Below are positions 12,311 through 24,700 of a DNA stretch of 64,000 nt, one piece after another. Both the position numbers and the translations under genes were made by a program. This DNA comes from Hydractinia symbiolongicarpus. Lineage: Eukaryota > Cnidaria > Hydrozoa > Anthoathecata > Hydractiniidae. The stretch spans positions 10,418,001 to 10,482,000 of the forward strand of contig NC_079876.1 of assembly GCF_029227915.1 (NCBI RefSeq). Reading direction: 5' to 3'. Below the pieces are notes generated by a model. That model made no database searches, was not told where the DNA came from, and worked only from the letters and a program-made list of their open reading frames with translations. Every line of letters begins with the position of its first letter. Positions within the stretch are counted from its first letter, which is position 1.

Positions 12311-15300
12311 CACAGCGCCCAGTGTAATAGCTGAGTTTCGGCAGTCATGTCAAATTAAGAAGAATGTTATTTCTTGGAGTCCAATTGTCTCATTTATCAT
12401 CTTTATCAGGTCGCAGTCCAAAGTTAGTTCAATTAAGTCCCACAGTCAATCGTTTCACTGCTGAAAGGAATGCAACCTAGCAATATCAGATAAATATCGC
12501 TAAATACATGTTGGTACGAATATGTGACCCAACCGTTGTAACTCAAACGGACTGACAACGCTACAAAGTCAATGAAATGTAGTTTTTGAAACTATCGTTA
12601 TTTCTTCAGCGCGCGATAACGGATAGGATTGGTCCCACAGTAAAGAATGACTTATTTATCTAAATTTTTAAATGAAGCGCTACCACAGCGCCCAGTATAA
12701 TTCCTGAGTTCCGCCAATCACGTCATATTAAGAAGAATGTTATTTCTTGGAGTCCAATTGTCTCATTTATCATATTTATCAGGTCGCAGTCCAAAGTTAG
12801 TTCAATTAAGTCCCACAGTTAATCGTTTCATTGTCAAAAGCGATGCAACCTAGCAATATCAGAAAAATATCGCTAAAACATGTTGGTACGAATAGGTGAC
12901 CCAACCGTTGTAACTCAAACGGACTGACATCGTTAGAAAGTCAATGAAATGTAGTTTTTGAAACTGTCGCTAATTCTTCAGTGCGCGATAACGGCTAGGA
13001 TTGGTCCCACAGTAAAAAATGACTTATTAATCTAAATTTTTAAATGAAGCACTACCACAGGGCCCAGTGTAATCGCTGAGTTCCGGCAATCATGTCAAAT
13101 TAAGAAGAATGTTCTTTCTTGGAGTCCAATTTTTTTCATTCATCACATTTATCAGGTCACAGTCCAAAGTTAGTTCCATTAACTCCCACAGTCAAACGTT
13201 TCAGTGCTGAAAGGGATGCAACCTAATATCAGATAAATATCGCTAAATACATGTTGGTACGAATATGTGACCCAACCGTTGAAACTCAAACGGACTGACA
13301 CCGTTAGAAAGTCAATGAAATGTAGTTTTTGAAACTGTCGCTATTTCTTCAGTGCGCGATAACGGCTAGGATTGGTCCCACAGTAAAAAATGACTTATTA
13401 ATCTAAATTTTTAAATGAAGCACTACCACAGGGCCCAGTGTAATCGCTGAGTTCCGGCAATCATGTCAAATTAAGAAGAATGTTATTTCTTGGTGTCCAA
13501 TTTTTTTCATTTGTCACATTTATCAGGTCACAGTCCAAAGTTAGTTCCATTAAGTCCCACAGTCAATCGTTTCACTGCTGAAAGGAATGCAAACTAGCAA
13601 TATCAGATAAATATCGCTAAATACATGTTGGTACGAATAGGTGACCCAACCGTTGAAACTCAAAAGGACTGACACCGTTAGAAAGTCAATGAAATGTAGT
13701 TTTTGAAACTGTCGCTATTTCTTCAGTGCGCGATAACGGCTAGGATTGGTCCCACAGTAAAAAATGACTTATTAATCTAAATTTTTAAATGAAGCACTAC
13801 CACAGGACCCAGTGTAATCGCTGAGTTCCGGCAATCATGTCAAATTAAGAAGAATGTTATTTCTTGGAGTCCAGTTGTCTCACTTTCACATTTTTAAGGT
13901 CAAAGTCCATAATCAGTTCAATTAAGTCCCACAGTCAATCGTTTCATTGTTAAAAGCGATGCAACCTAGTAATATCAGATATTTATCGCTAAATACATGT
14001 TGGTACGAATATGTGACCCAACCGTTGTAACTCAAACGGACTGACACCGCTACAAAGTCAATAAAATGTAGTTTTTGAAACTATCGCTATTTCTTCAGCG
14101 CGCGATAACGGATAGGATTGGTCCCACAGCAAAGAATGACTTATTTATCTAAATTTTTAAATGAAGCGCTAACACAGCGCCCAGTATAATTGCTCAGTTT
14201 CGCCAATCACGTCATATTAAGAAGAATGTTATTTCTTGGAGTCCAATTGTCTCATTTATCATATTTATCAGGTCGCAGTCCAAAGTTAGTTCATTTAAAT
14301 CCCACAGTTAATCGTTTCATTGTCAAAAGCGATGCAACCTAGTAATATCAGAAAAATATCGCTAAATACATGTTGGTACGAATAGGTGACCCAACCGTTG
14401 TAACTCAAACGGACTGAATCCTTAGAAAGTCAATGAAATTTAGTTTTTGAAACTGTCGCTATTTCTTCAGCGCGCAATAACGGCTAGGATTGGTCCCACA
14501 GTAAAAAATGACTTATTAATCTAAATTTTTAAATGAAGCACTACCACAGGGCCCAGTGTAATCGCTGAGTTTCGGCAATCATGTCAAATTAAGAAGAATG
14601 TTATTTCTTGGAGTCCAATTGTCTCACTTATAACATTTATAAGGTCACGGTCCAAATCAGTTCAATTATGTGCCACAGTCAATCGTTTCACTGTTAAAAG
14701 CAATGCATCCTAGTAATATGAGAAAATTATCGCTAAATACATGTTGGTACGAATAGGTGACCCAACCGTTGTAACTCAAACGGACTGACACTGTTAGAAA
14801 GTCAATGAAATGTAGTTTTTGAAACTGTCGCTATTTCTTCAGCGCGCGATAACGGCTAGGTTAGGTCCCACAGTAAAAAATGACTTATTAATCTAAATTT
14901 TTAAATGAAGCGCTACCACAGCGCACAGTGTAATCGCTGAGTTCCAGCAATCATGTCAAATTAAGAAGAATGTTATTTCTTGGAGTCCAATTGTCTCACT
15001 TATAACATTTATAAGGTCACAGTCCAAATCAGTTCAATTATTTGCCACAGTCAATCGTTTCACTGTTATAAGCAATGCATCCTAGTAATATGAGAAAATT
15101 ATCGCTAAATACATGTTGGTACGAATAGGTGACCCAACCGTTGTAACTCAAACGGACTGACACTGTTAGAAAGTCAATGAAATGTAGTTTTTGAGACTGT
15201 CGCTATTTCTTCAGCGCGCGGTAACGGCTAGGATTGGTCCCACAGTAAAAAGTGACTTACTAATCTAAATATTTAAATGAAGCGCTACCACAGCGCACAG

Positions 15301-16030
15301 TGTAATCGCTGAGTTCCGGCAATCATGTCAAATTAAGAAGAATGTTATTTCTTGGAGTCCAAGTTTTTTCATTTATCACATTTATCAATTCACAGTCCAA
15401 AGTTAGTTCAATTAAGTCCCACAGTCAATCGTTTCACTGTTAAAAGCGAAGCAACGTAGTAATATCAGATAAATATCGCTAAATACATGTTGGTACGAAT
15501 ATGTGACCTAACCGTTGAAACTCAAACGGACTGACACCGTTAGAAAGTCAGTGAGATGTAGTATTTGAAACTGTCTCTATTACTTCAACGCGCGCTAACG
15601 GCTAGGATTGGTCCCACAGTAAGAAATGACTCATTAATCTAAATTTTCAAAAGAAGCGCTACCACAGCGCCCAGTGTAATCGCTGAGTTTCGGCAGTCAT
15701 GTCAAATTAAGAAGAATGTTATTTCTTGGAGTCCAATTGTCTCATTTATCATATTTATCAGGTCGCAGTCCAAAGTTAGTTCAATTAAGTCCCACAGTCA
15801 ATCGTTTCACTGCTGAAAGCGATGCAACCTAGCAATATCAGATAAATATCGCTAATTACATGTTGGTACGAATATGTGACCCAACCGTTGTAACTCAAAC
15901 GGACTGACAACGCTACAAAGTCAATGAAATGTAGTTTTTGAAACTATCGTTATTTCTTCAGCGCGCGATAACGGATAGGATTGGTCCTACAGTAAAGAAT
16001 GACTTATTTATCTAAATTTTTAAATGAAGC
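12311..16030. repeat. Mosaic satellite block with a 6-monomer re-duplication
   Basis: About 10 monomers. From 12,675 to about 13,740 the order repeats 10,441 to about 11,506 at an offset of 2,234 bp (six monomers), including the 3-bp-short monomer. One extra monomer follows, with a central block of the TTGTCTCACTTTCACATT type (near 13,880). After it the match to the 11.5-12.2 kb segment resumes at an offset of 2,606 bp (seven monomers; the CAGCAAAG variant is at 11,521 and 14,127). The right part (14.9-16.0 kb) resembles the end of HOR A. No other feature is seen. Confidence 0.75.
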
Positions 16031-19000
16031 GCTATCATAGCGCCAATATAATTGCTAAGTTCCGCCAATCACGTCATATTAAGAAGAATGTTATTTCTTG
16101 GAGTCCAATTGTCTCATTTATCATATTTATCAGGTCGCAGTCCAAAGTTAGTTCAATTAAGTCCCACAGTTAATCGTTTCATTGTCAAAAGCGATGCAAC
16201 CTAGCAATATCGGAAAATTATCGCTAAAACATGTTGGTACGAATAGGTGACCCAACCGTTGTAACTCAAACGGACTGACATCGTTAAAAAGTCAATGAAA
16301 TGTAGTTTTTGAAACTGTCGATATTTCTTCAGTGCGCGATAACGGCTAGGATTGGTCCCACAGTAAAAAATGACTTATTAATCTAAATTTTTAAATGAAG
16401 CACTATCACAGCGCCCAGTATAATTGCTGAGTTCCGCCAATCACGTCATATTAAGAAGAATGTTATTTCTTGGAGTCCAATTGTCTCATTTATCATATTT
16501 ATCAGGTCGCAGTCCAAAGTTAGTTCAATTAAGTCCCACAGTTAATCGTTTCATTGTCAAAAGCGATGCAACCTAGCAATATCAGAAAAATATCGCTAAA
16601 ACATGTTGGTACGAATAGGTGACCCAACCGTTGTAACTCAAACGGACTGACATCGTTAGAAAGTCAATGAAATGTAGTTTTTGAAACTGTCGATATTTCT
16701 TCAGTGCGCGATAACGGCTAGGATTGGTCCCACAGTAAAAAATGAGTTATTAATCTAAATTTTTAAATGAAGCACTACCACAGGGCCCAGTGTAATCGCT
16801 GAGTTTCGGCAATCATGTCAAATTAAGAAGAATGTTATTTCTTGGAGTCCAAGTTTTTTCATTTATCACATTTATCAATTCACAGTCCAAAGTTAGTTCA
16901 ATTAAGTCCCACAGTCAATCGTTTCACTGTTAAAAGCGAAGCAACGTAGTAATATCAGATAAATATCGCTAAATACATGTTGGTACGAATATGTGACCTA
17001 ACCGTTGAAACTCAAACGGACTGACACCGTTAGAAAGTCAGTGAGATGTAGTATTTGAAACTGTCTCTATTACTTCAACGCGCGCTAACGGCTAGGATTG
17101 GTCCCACAGTAAGAAATGACTCATTAATCTAAATTTTCAAAAGAAGCGCTACCACAGCGCCCAGTGTAATCGCTGAGTTTCGGCAGTCATGTCAAATTAA
17201 GAAGAATGTTATTTCTTGGAGTCCAATTGTCTCATTTATCATATTTATCAGGTCGCAGTCCAAAGTTAGTTCAATTAAGTCCCACAGTCAATCGTTTCAC
17301 TGCTGAAAGCGATGCAACCTAGCAATATCAGATAAATATCGCTAATTACATGTTGGTACGAATATGTGACCCAACCGTTGTAACTCAAACGGACTGACAA
17401 CGCTACAAAGTCAATGAAATGTAGTTTTTGAAACTATCGTTATTTCTTCAGCGCGCGATAACGGATAGGATTGGTCCTACAGTAAAGAATGACTTATTTA
17501 TCTAAATTTTTAAATGAAGCGCTATCATAGCGCCAATATAATTGCTAAGTTCCGCCAATCACGTCATATTAAGAAGAATGTTATTTCTTGGAGTCCAATT
17601 GTCTCATTTATCATATTTATCAGGTCGCAGTCCAAAGTTAGTTCAATTAAGTCCCACAGTTAATCGTTTCATTGTCAAAAGCGATGCAACCTAGCAATAT
17701 CGGAAAATTATCGCTAAAACATGTTGGTACGAATATGTGACCTAACCGTTGAAACTCAAACGGACTGACACCGTTAGAAAGTCAGTGAGATGTAGTATTT
17801 GAAACTGTCTCTATTACTTCAACGCGCGATAACGGATAGGATTGGTCCTACAGTAAAGAATGACTTATTTATCTAAATTTTTAAATGAAGCGCTATCATA
17901 GCGCCAATATAATTGCTAAGTTCCGCCAATCACGTCATATTAAGAAGAATGTTATTTCTTGGAGTCCAATTGTCTCATTTATCATATTTATCAGGTCGCA
18001 GTCCAAAGTTAGTTCAATTAAGTCCCACAGTTAATCGTTTCATTGTCGAAAGCGATGCAACCTAGCAATATCGGAAAATTATCGCTAAAACATGTTGGTA
18101 CGAATAGGTGACCCAACCGTTGTAACTCAAACGGACTGACATCGTTAGAAAGTCAATGAAATGTAGTTTTTGAAACTGTCGATATTTCTTCAGTGCGCGA
18201 TAACGGCTAGGATTGGTCCCACAGTAAAAAATGACTTATTAATCTAAATTTTTAAATGAAGCACTATCACAGCGCCCAGTATAATTGCTGAGTTCCGCCA
18301 ATCACGTCATATTAAGAAGAATGTTATTTCTTGGAGTCCAATTGTCTCATTTATCATATTTATCAGGTCGCAGTCCAAAGTTAGTTCAATTAAGTCCCAC
18401 AGTTAATCGTTTCATTGTCAAAAGCGATGCAACCTAGCAATATCAGAAAAATATCGCTAAAACATGTTGGTACGAATAGGTGACCCAACCGTTGTAACTC
18501 AAACGGACTGACATCGTTAGAAAGTCAATGAAATGTAGTTTTTGAAACTGTCGATATTTCTTCAGTGCGCGATAACGGCTAGGATTGGTCCCACAGTAAA
18601 AAATGAGTTATTAATCTAAATTTTTAAATGAAGCACTACCACAGGGCCCAGTGTAATCGCTGAGTTTCGGCAATCATGTCAAATTAAGAAGAATGTTATT
18701 TCTTGGAGTCCAAGTTTTTTCATTTATCACATTTATCAATTCACAGTCCAAAGTTAGTTCAATTAAGTCCCACAGTCAATCGTTTCACTGTTAAAAGCGA
18801 AGCAACGTAGTAATATCAGATAAATATCGCTAAATACATGTTGGTACGAATATGTGACCTAACCGTTGAAACTCAAACGGACTGACACCGTTAGAAAGTC
18901 AGTGAGATGTAGTATTTGAAACTGTCTCTATTACTTCAACGCGCGCTAACGGCTAGGATTGGTCCCACAGTAAGAAATGACTCATTAATCTAAATTTTCA

Positions 19001-20210
19001 AAAGAAGCGCTACCACAGCGCCCAGTGTAATCGCTGAGTTTCGGCAGTCATGTCAAATTAAGAAGAATGTTATTTCTTGGAGTCCAATTGTCTCATTTAT
19101 CATATTTATCAGGTCGCAGTCCAAAGTTAGTTCAATTAAGTCCCACAGTCAATCGTTTCACTGCTGAAAGCGATGCAACCTAGCAATATCAGATAAATAT
19201 CGCTAATTACATGTTGGTACGAATATGTGACCCAACCGTTGTAACTCAAACGGACTGACAACGCTACAAAGTCAATGAAATGTAGTTTTTGAAACTATCG
19301 TTATTTCTTCAGCGCGCGATAACGGATAGGATTGGTCCTACAGTAAAGAATGACTTATTTATCTAAATTTTTAAATGAAGCGCTATCATAGCGCCAATAT
19401 AATTGCTAAGTTCCGCCAATCACATCATATTAAGAAGAATGTTATTTCTTGGAGTCCAATTGTCTCATTTATCATATTTATCAGGTCGCAGTCCAAAGTT
19501 AGTTCAATTAAGTCCCACAGTTAATCGTTTCATTGTCAAAAGCGATGCAACCTAGCAATATCGGAAAATTATCGCTAAAACATGTTGGTACGAATAGGTG
19601 ACCCAACCGTTGTAACTCAAACGGACTGACATCGTTAGAAAGTCAATGAAATGTAGTTTTTGAAACTGTCGATATTTCTTCAGTGCGCGATAACGGCTAG
19701 GATTGGTCCCACAGTAAAAAATGACTTATTAATCTAAATTTTTAAATGAAGCACTATCACAGCGCCCAGTATAATTGCTGAGTTCCGCCAATCACGTCAT
19801 ATTAAGAAGAATGTTATTTCTTGGAGTCCAATTGTCTCATTTATCATATTTATCAGGTCGCAGTCCAAAGTTAGTTCAATTAAGTCCCACAGTTAATCGT
19901 TTCATTGTCAAAAGCGATGCAACCTAGCAATATCAGAAAAATATCGCTAAAACATGTTGGTACGAATAGGTGACCCAACCGTTGTAACTCAAACGGACTG
20001 ACATCGTTAGAAAGTCAATGAAATGTAGTTTTTGAAACTGTCGATATTTCTTCAGTGCGCGATAACGGCTAGGATTGGTCCCACAGTAAAAAATGAGTTA
20101 TTAATCTAAATTTTTAAATGAAGCACTACCACAGGGCCCAGTGTAATCGCTGAGTTTCGGCAATCATGTCAAATTAAGAAGAATGTTATTTCTTGGAGTC
20201 CAATTGTCTC
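16031..20210. repeat. Four-monomer higher-order repeat B (1,490-bp units)
   Basis: The diagnostic GCTATCATAGCGCCAATATA occurs at 16,031, 17,521, 17,892 and 19,382, giving spacings of 1,490, 371 and 1,490 bp. Units 16,031-17,520 and 17,892-19,381 are near-identical four-monomer units. The 371-bp piece at 17,521-17,891 is a single hybrid monomer. The third unit, from 19,382, is followed for about 830 bp and then diverges at the central block near 20,200, where it passes into dimer block C. Diagnostic AAATGAGTTATTAATC (G for C) and GCACTATCACAGCGCCC mark the same monomers in each unit. Confidence 0.85.
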
Positions 20211-22190
20211 ACTTATAACATTTATAAGGTCACAGTCCAAATCAGTTCAATTATTTGCCACAGTCAATCGTGTCACTGTTAAAAGCAATGCATCCTAGTA
20301 ATATGAGAAAATTATCGCTAAATACATGTTGGTACGAATAGGTGACCCAACCGTTGTAACTCAAACGGACTGACACTGGTAGAAAGTCAATGAAATGTAG
20401 TTTTTGAAACTGTCGCTATTTCTTCAGCGCGCGATAACGGCTAGGTTAGGTCCCACAGTAAAAAATGACTTATTAATCTAAATTTTTAAATGAAGCGCTA
20501 CCACAGCGCACAGTGTAATCGCTGAGTTCCGGCAATCATGTCAAATTAAGAAGAATGTTATTTCTTGGAGTCCAATTTTTTTCATTTATCACATTTATCA
20601 GGTCACAGTCCAAAGTTAATTCCATTAATTCCCACAGTCAATCGTTTCACTGCTGAAAGCGATGCAACCTAGCAATATCAGATAAATATCGCTAAATACA
20701 TGTTGGTACGAATAGGTGACCCAACCGTTGTAACTCAAACGGACTGACATCGTTAGAAAGTCAATGAAATGTAGTTTTTGAAACTGTCGATATTTCTTCA
20801 GTGCGCGATAACGGCTAGGATTGGTCCCACAGTAAAAAATGAGTTATTAATCTAAATTTTTAAATGAAGCACTACCACAGGGCCCAGTGTAATCGCTGAG
20901 TTTCGGCAATCATGTCAAATTAAGAAGAATTTTATTTCTTGGAGTCCAATTGTCTCACTTATAACATTTATAAGGTCACAGTCCAAATCAGTTCAATTAT
21001 TTGCCACAGTCAATCGTGTCACTGTTAAAAGCAATGCATCCTAGTAATATGACAAAATTATCGCTAAATACATGTTGGTACGAATAGGTGACCCAACCGT
21101 TGTAACTCAAACGGACTGACACTGTTAGAAAGTCAATGAAATGTAGTTTTTGAAACTGTCGCTATTTCTTCAGCGCGCGATAACGGCTAGGTTAGGTCCC
21201 ACAGTAAAAAATGACTTATTAATCTAAATTTTTAAATGAAGCGCTACCACAGCGCACAGTGTAATCGCTGAGTTCCGGCAATCATGTCAAATTAAGAAGA
21301 ATGTTATTTCTTGGAGTCCAATTTTTTTCATTTATCACATTTATCAGGTCACAGTCCAAAGTTAATTCCATTAATTCCCACAGTCATTCGTTTCACTGCT
21401 GAAAGCGATGCAACCTAGCAATATCAGATAAATATCGCTAAATACATGTTGGTACGAATAGGTGACCCAACCGTTGTAACTCAAACGGACTGACATCGTT
21501 AGAAAGTCAATGAAATGTAGTTTTTGAAACTGTCGATATTTCTTCAGTGCGCGATAACGGCTAGGATTGGTCCCACAGTAAAAAATGAGTTATTAATCTA
21601 AATTTTTAAATGAAGCACTACCACAGGGCCCAGTGTAATCGCTGAGTTTCGGCAATCATGTCAAATTAAGAAGAATTTTATTTCTTGGAGTCCAATTGTC
21701 TCACTTATAACATTTATAAGGTCACAGTCCAAATCAGTTCAATTATTTGCCACAGTCAATCGTGTCACTGTTAAAAGCAATGCATCCTAGTAATATGAGA
21801 AAATTGTCGCTAAATACATGTTGGTACGAATAGGTGACCCAACCGTTGTAACTCAAACGGACTGACACTGTTAGAAAGTCAATGAAATGTAGTTTTTGAA
21901 ACTGTCGCTATTTCTTCAGCGCGCGATAACGGCTAGGTTAGGTCCCACAGTAAAAAATGACTTATTAATCTAAATTTTTAAATGAAGCGCTACCACAGCG
22001 CACAGTGTAATCGCTGAGTTCCGGCAATCATGTCAAATTAAGAAGAATGTTATTTCTTGGAGTCCAATTTTTTTCATTTATCACATTTATCAGGTCACAG
22101 TCCAGAGTTAATTCCATTAATTCCCACAGTCAATCGTTTCACTGCTGAAAGCGATGCAACCTAGCAATATCAGAAAAATATCGCTAAATA
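20093..22190. repeat. Two-monomer higher-order repeat C (746-bp dimers)
   Basis: The ATGAGTTATTAATC variant recurs at 20,093, 20,839 and 21,585, an exact 746-bp spacing (2 x 373). Each dimer pairs a monomer with the TTGTCTCACTTATAACAT central block and the CGTGTCACTG variant with one of the TTTTTTTCATTTATCACA type. The last two dimers share GAAGAATTTTATTTC (T for G), at about 20,924 and 21,670. The first unit overlaps the tail of block B, so B appears to have seeded C. The third dimer is lost near 22,190, where the following sequence changes type. Confidence 0.82.
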
Positions 22191-24700
22191 CATGTTGGTA
22201 CGAATATGTGACCAAAGCGTTGTAACTCAAACGGACTGACAACGCTACAAAGTCAATGAAATGTAGTTTTTGAAACTATCGTTATTTCTTCAGCGCGCGA
22301 TAACGGCTAGGTTTGGTCCCACAGTAAAAAATGACTTATTAATCGAAATTTTTAAATGAAGCGCTACCACAGCGCACAGTGTAATCGCTGAGTTCCGGCA
22401 ATCATGTCAAATTAAGAAGAATGTTATTTCTTGGAGTCCAATTGTCTCACTTATAACATTTATAAGGTCACAGTCCAAAGTTAGTTCCATTAAGTCCCAC
22501 AGTCAATCGTTTCACTGCTGAAAGGGATGCAACCTAGCAATATCAGATAAATATCGCTAAATACATGTTGGTACGAATATGTGACCCAACCGTTGAAACT
22601 CAAAAGGACTGACACCGTTAGAAAGTCAGTGAAATGTAGTATTTGAAACTGTCTCTATTACTTCAGCGCGCGCTAACGGCTAGGATTGGTCCCACAGTAA
22701 AAAATGACTTTTTATCTTAATTTTTAATTGAAGCGCTACCACAGCGCCTAGTGTAATCGCTAAGTTTCGGCAGTCATGTCAAATTAAGAAGAATGTTATT
22801 TCTTGGAGTCAAGTTGTCTCACTTTCACATTTTTAAGGTCACAGTCCATAATCAGTTCAATTAAGTCCCACAGTCAATCGTTTCATTGTTAAAAGCGATG
22901 CAACCTAGTAATATCAGAAAAAGATCGCTAAATACATGTTGGTACGAATATGTGACCCAACCGTTATAACTCAAACGGACCGACACCGTTATAAAGTCAA
23001 TGAAATGTAGTTTTTGAAACTGTCGCTATTTCTTCAGCGCGCAATAACGGCTAGGATTGGTCCCACAGTAAAGAATGACTTATTTCTCTAAATTTTTAAA
23101 TGAAGCGCTACCACAGCGCCCAGTATAATCGCTGAGTTCCGGCAATCACGTCATATTAAGAAGAATGTTATTTCTTGGAGTCCAATTTTCTCATTTATCA
23201 CATTTATCAGGTCACAGTCCGAAGTTAGTTCAAATAAGTCCCACAGTCAATCGTTTCATTGTTAAAAGCGATGCAACCTAGTAATATCAGAAAAAGATCG
23301 CTAAATACATGTTGGTACGAATATGTGACCCAACCGTTATAACTCAAACGGACCGACACCGTTATAAAGTCAATGAAATGTAGTTTTTGAAACTGTCGCT
23401 ATTTCTTCAGCGTGCGATAACGGATAGGATTGGTCCAACAGTAAAGAATGACTTATTTCTCTAAATTTTTAAATGAAGCGCTACCACAGCGCCCAGTATA
23501 ATCGCTGAGATCCGGCAATTATGTCAAATTAAGAAGAATGTTATTTCTTGGATTCCAATTTTTTTCATTTATCACATTTATCAGGTCACAGTCCGAAGTT
23601 AGTTCAATTAAGTCCCACAGTCAATCGTTTCACTGCTGAAAGGGATGCAACCTAGCAATATCAGATAAATATCGCTAAATACATGTTGGTACGAATATGT
23701 GACCCAACCGTTGAAACTCAAACGGACTGACACCGTTAGAAAGTCAATGAAATGTAGTTTTTGAAACTGTCGCTATTTCTTCAGTGCGCGATAACGGCTA
23801 GGATTGGTCCCACAGTAAAAAATGACATATTAATCTAAATTTTTAAATGAAGCACTACCACAGGGCCCAGTGTAATCGCTGAGTTCCGGCAATCATGTCA
23901 AATTAAGAAGAATGCTATTTCTTGGAGTCCAATTTTTTTCATTTATCACATTTATCAGGTCACAGTCCAAAGTTAGTTCCATTAAGTCCCACAGTCAATC
24001 GTTTCACTGCTGAAAGGGATGCAACCTAGCAATATCAGATAAATATCGCTAAATACATGTTGGTACGAATATGTGACCCAACCGTTGAAACTCAAAAGGA
24101 CTGACACCGTTAGAAAGTCAGTGAAATGTAGTATTTGAAACTGTCTCTATTACTTCAGCGTGCGCTAACGGCTAGGATTAGTCCCACAGTAAAAAATGAC
24201 TTTTTATCTTAATTTTTAATTGAAGCGCTACCACAGCGCCTAGTGTAATCGCTAAGTTTCGGCAGTCATGTCAAATTAAGAAGAATGTTATTTCTTGGAG
24301 TCCAGTTGTCTCACTTTCACCTTTTTAAGGTCACAGTCCATAATCAGTTCAATTAAGTCCCACAGTCAATCGTTTCATTGTTAAAAGCGATGCAACCTAG
24401 TAATATCAGAAAAAGATCGCTAAATACATGTTGGTACGAATATGTGACCCAACCGTTATAACTCAAACGGACCGACACCGTTATAAAGTTAATGAAATGT
24501 AGTTTTTGAAACTGTCGCTATTTCTTCAGCGTGCGATAACGGATAGGATTGGTCCCACAGTAAAGAATGACTTATTTCTCTAAATTTTTAAATGAAGCGC
24601 TACCACAGCGCCCAGTATAATCGCTGAGATCCGGCAATTATGTCAAATTAAGAAGAATGTTATTTCTTGGATTCCAATTTTTTTCATTTATCACATTTAT
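22191..24700. repeat. Satellite block with TTTTATCTTAATTTTTAATTG monomers
   Basis: Monomers with the substituted AT-rich linker GACTTTTTATCTTAATTTTT occur at 22,706 and 24,199 (1,493 bp, four monomers), then again at 26,062 (1,863 bp, five monomers) and 30,159 (4,097 bp, eleven monomers). Each is followed by a GCGCCTAGTG dyad variant and the TTGTCTCACTTTCACATT central block. The monomers between are mosaics (GAGATCCGGCAATTATG at 23.5 and 24.6 kb), so this is an irregular HOR rather than a clean tandem. Confidence 0.75.
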
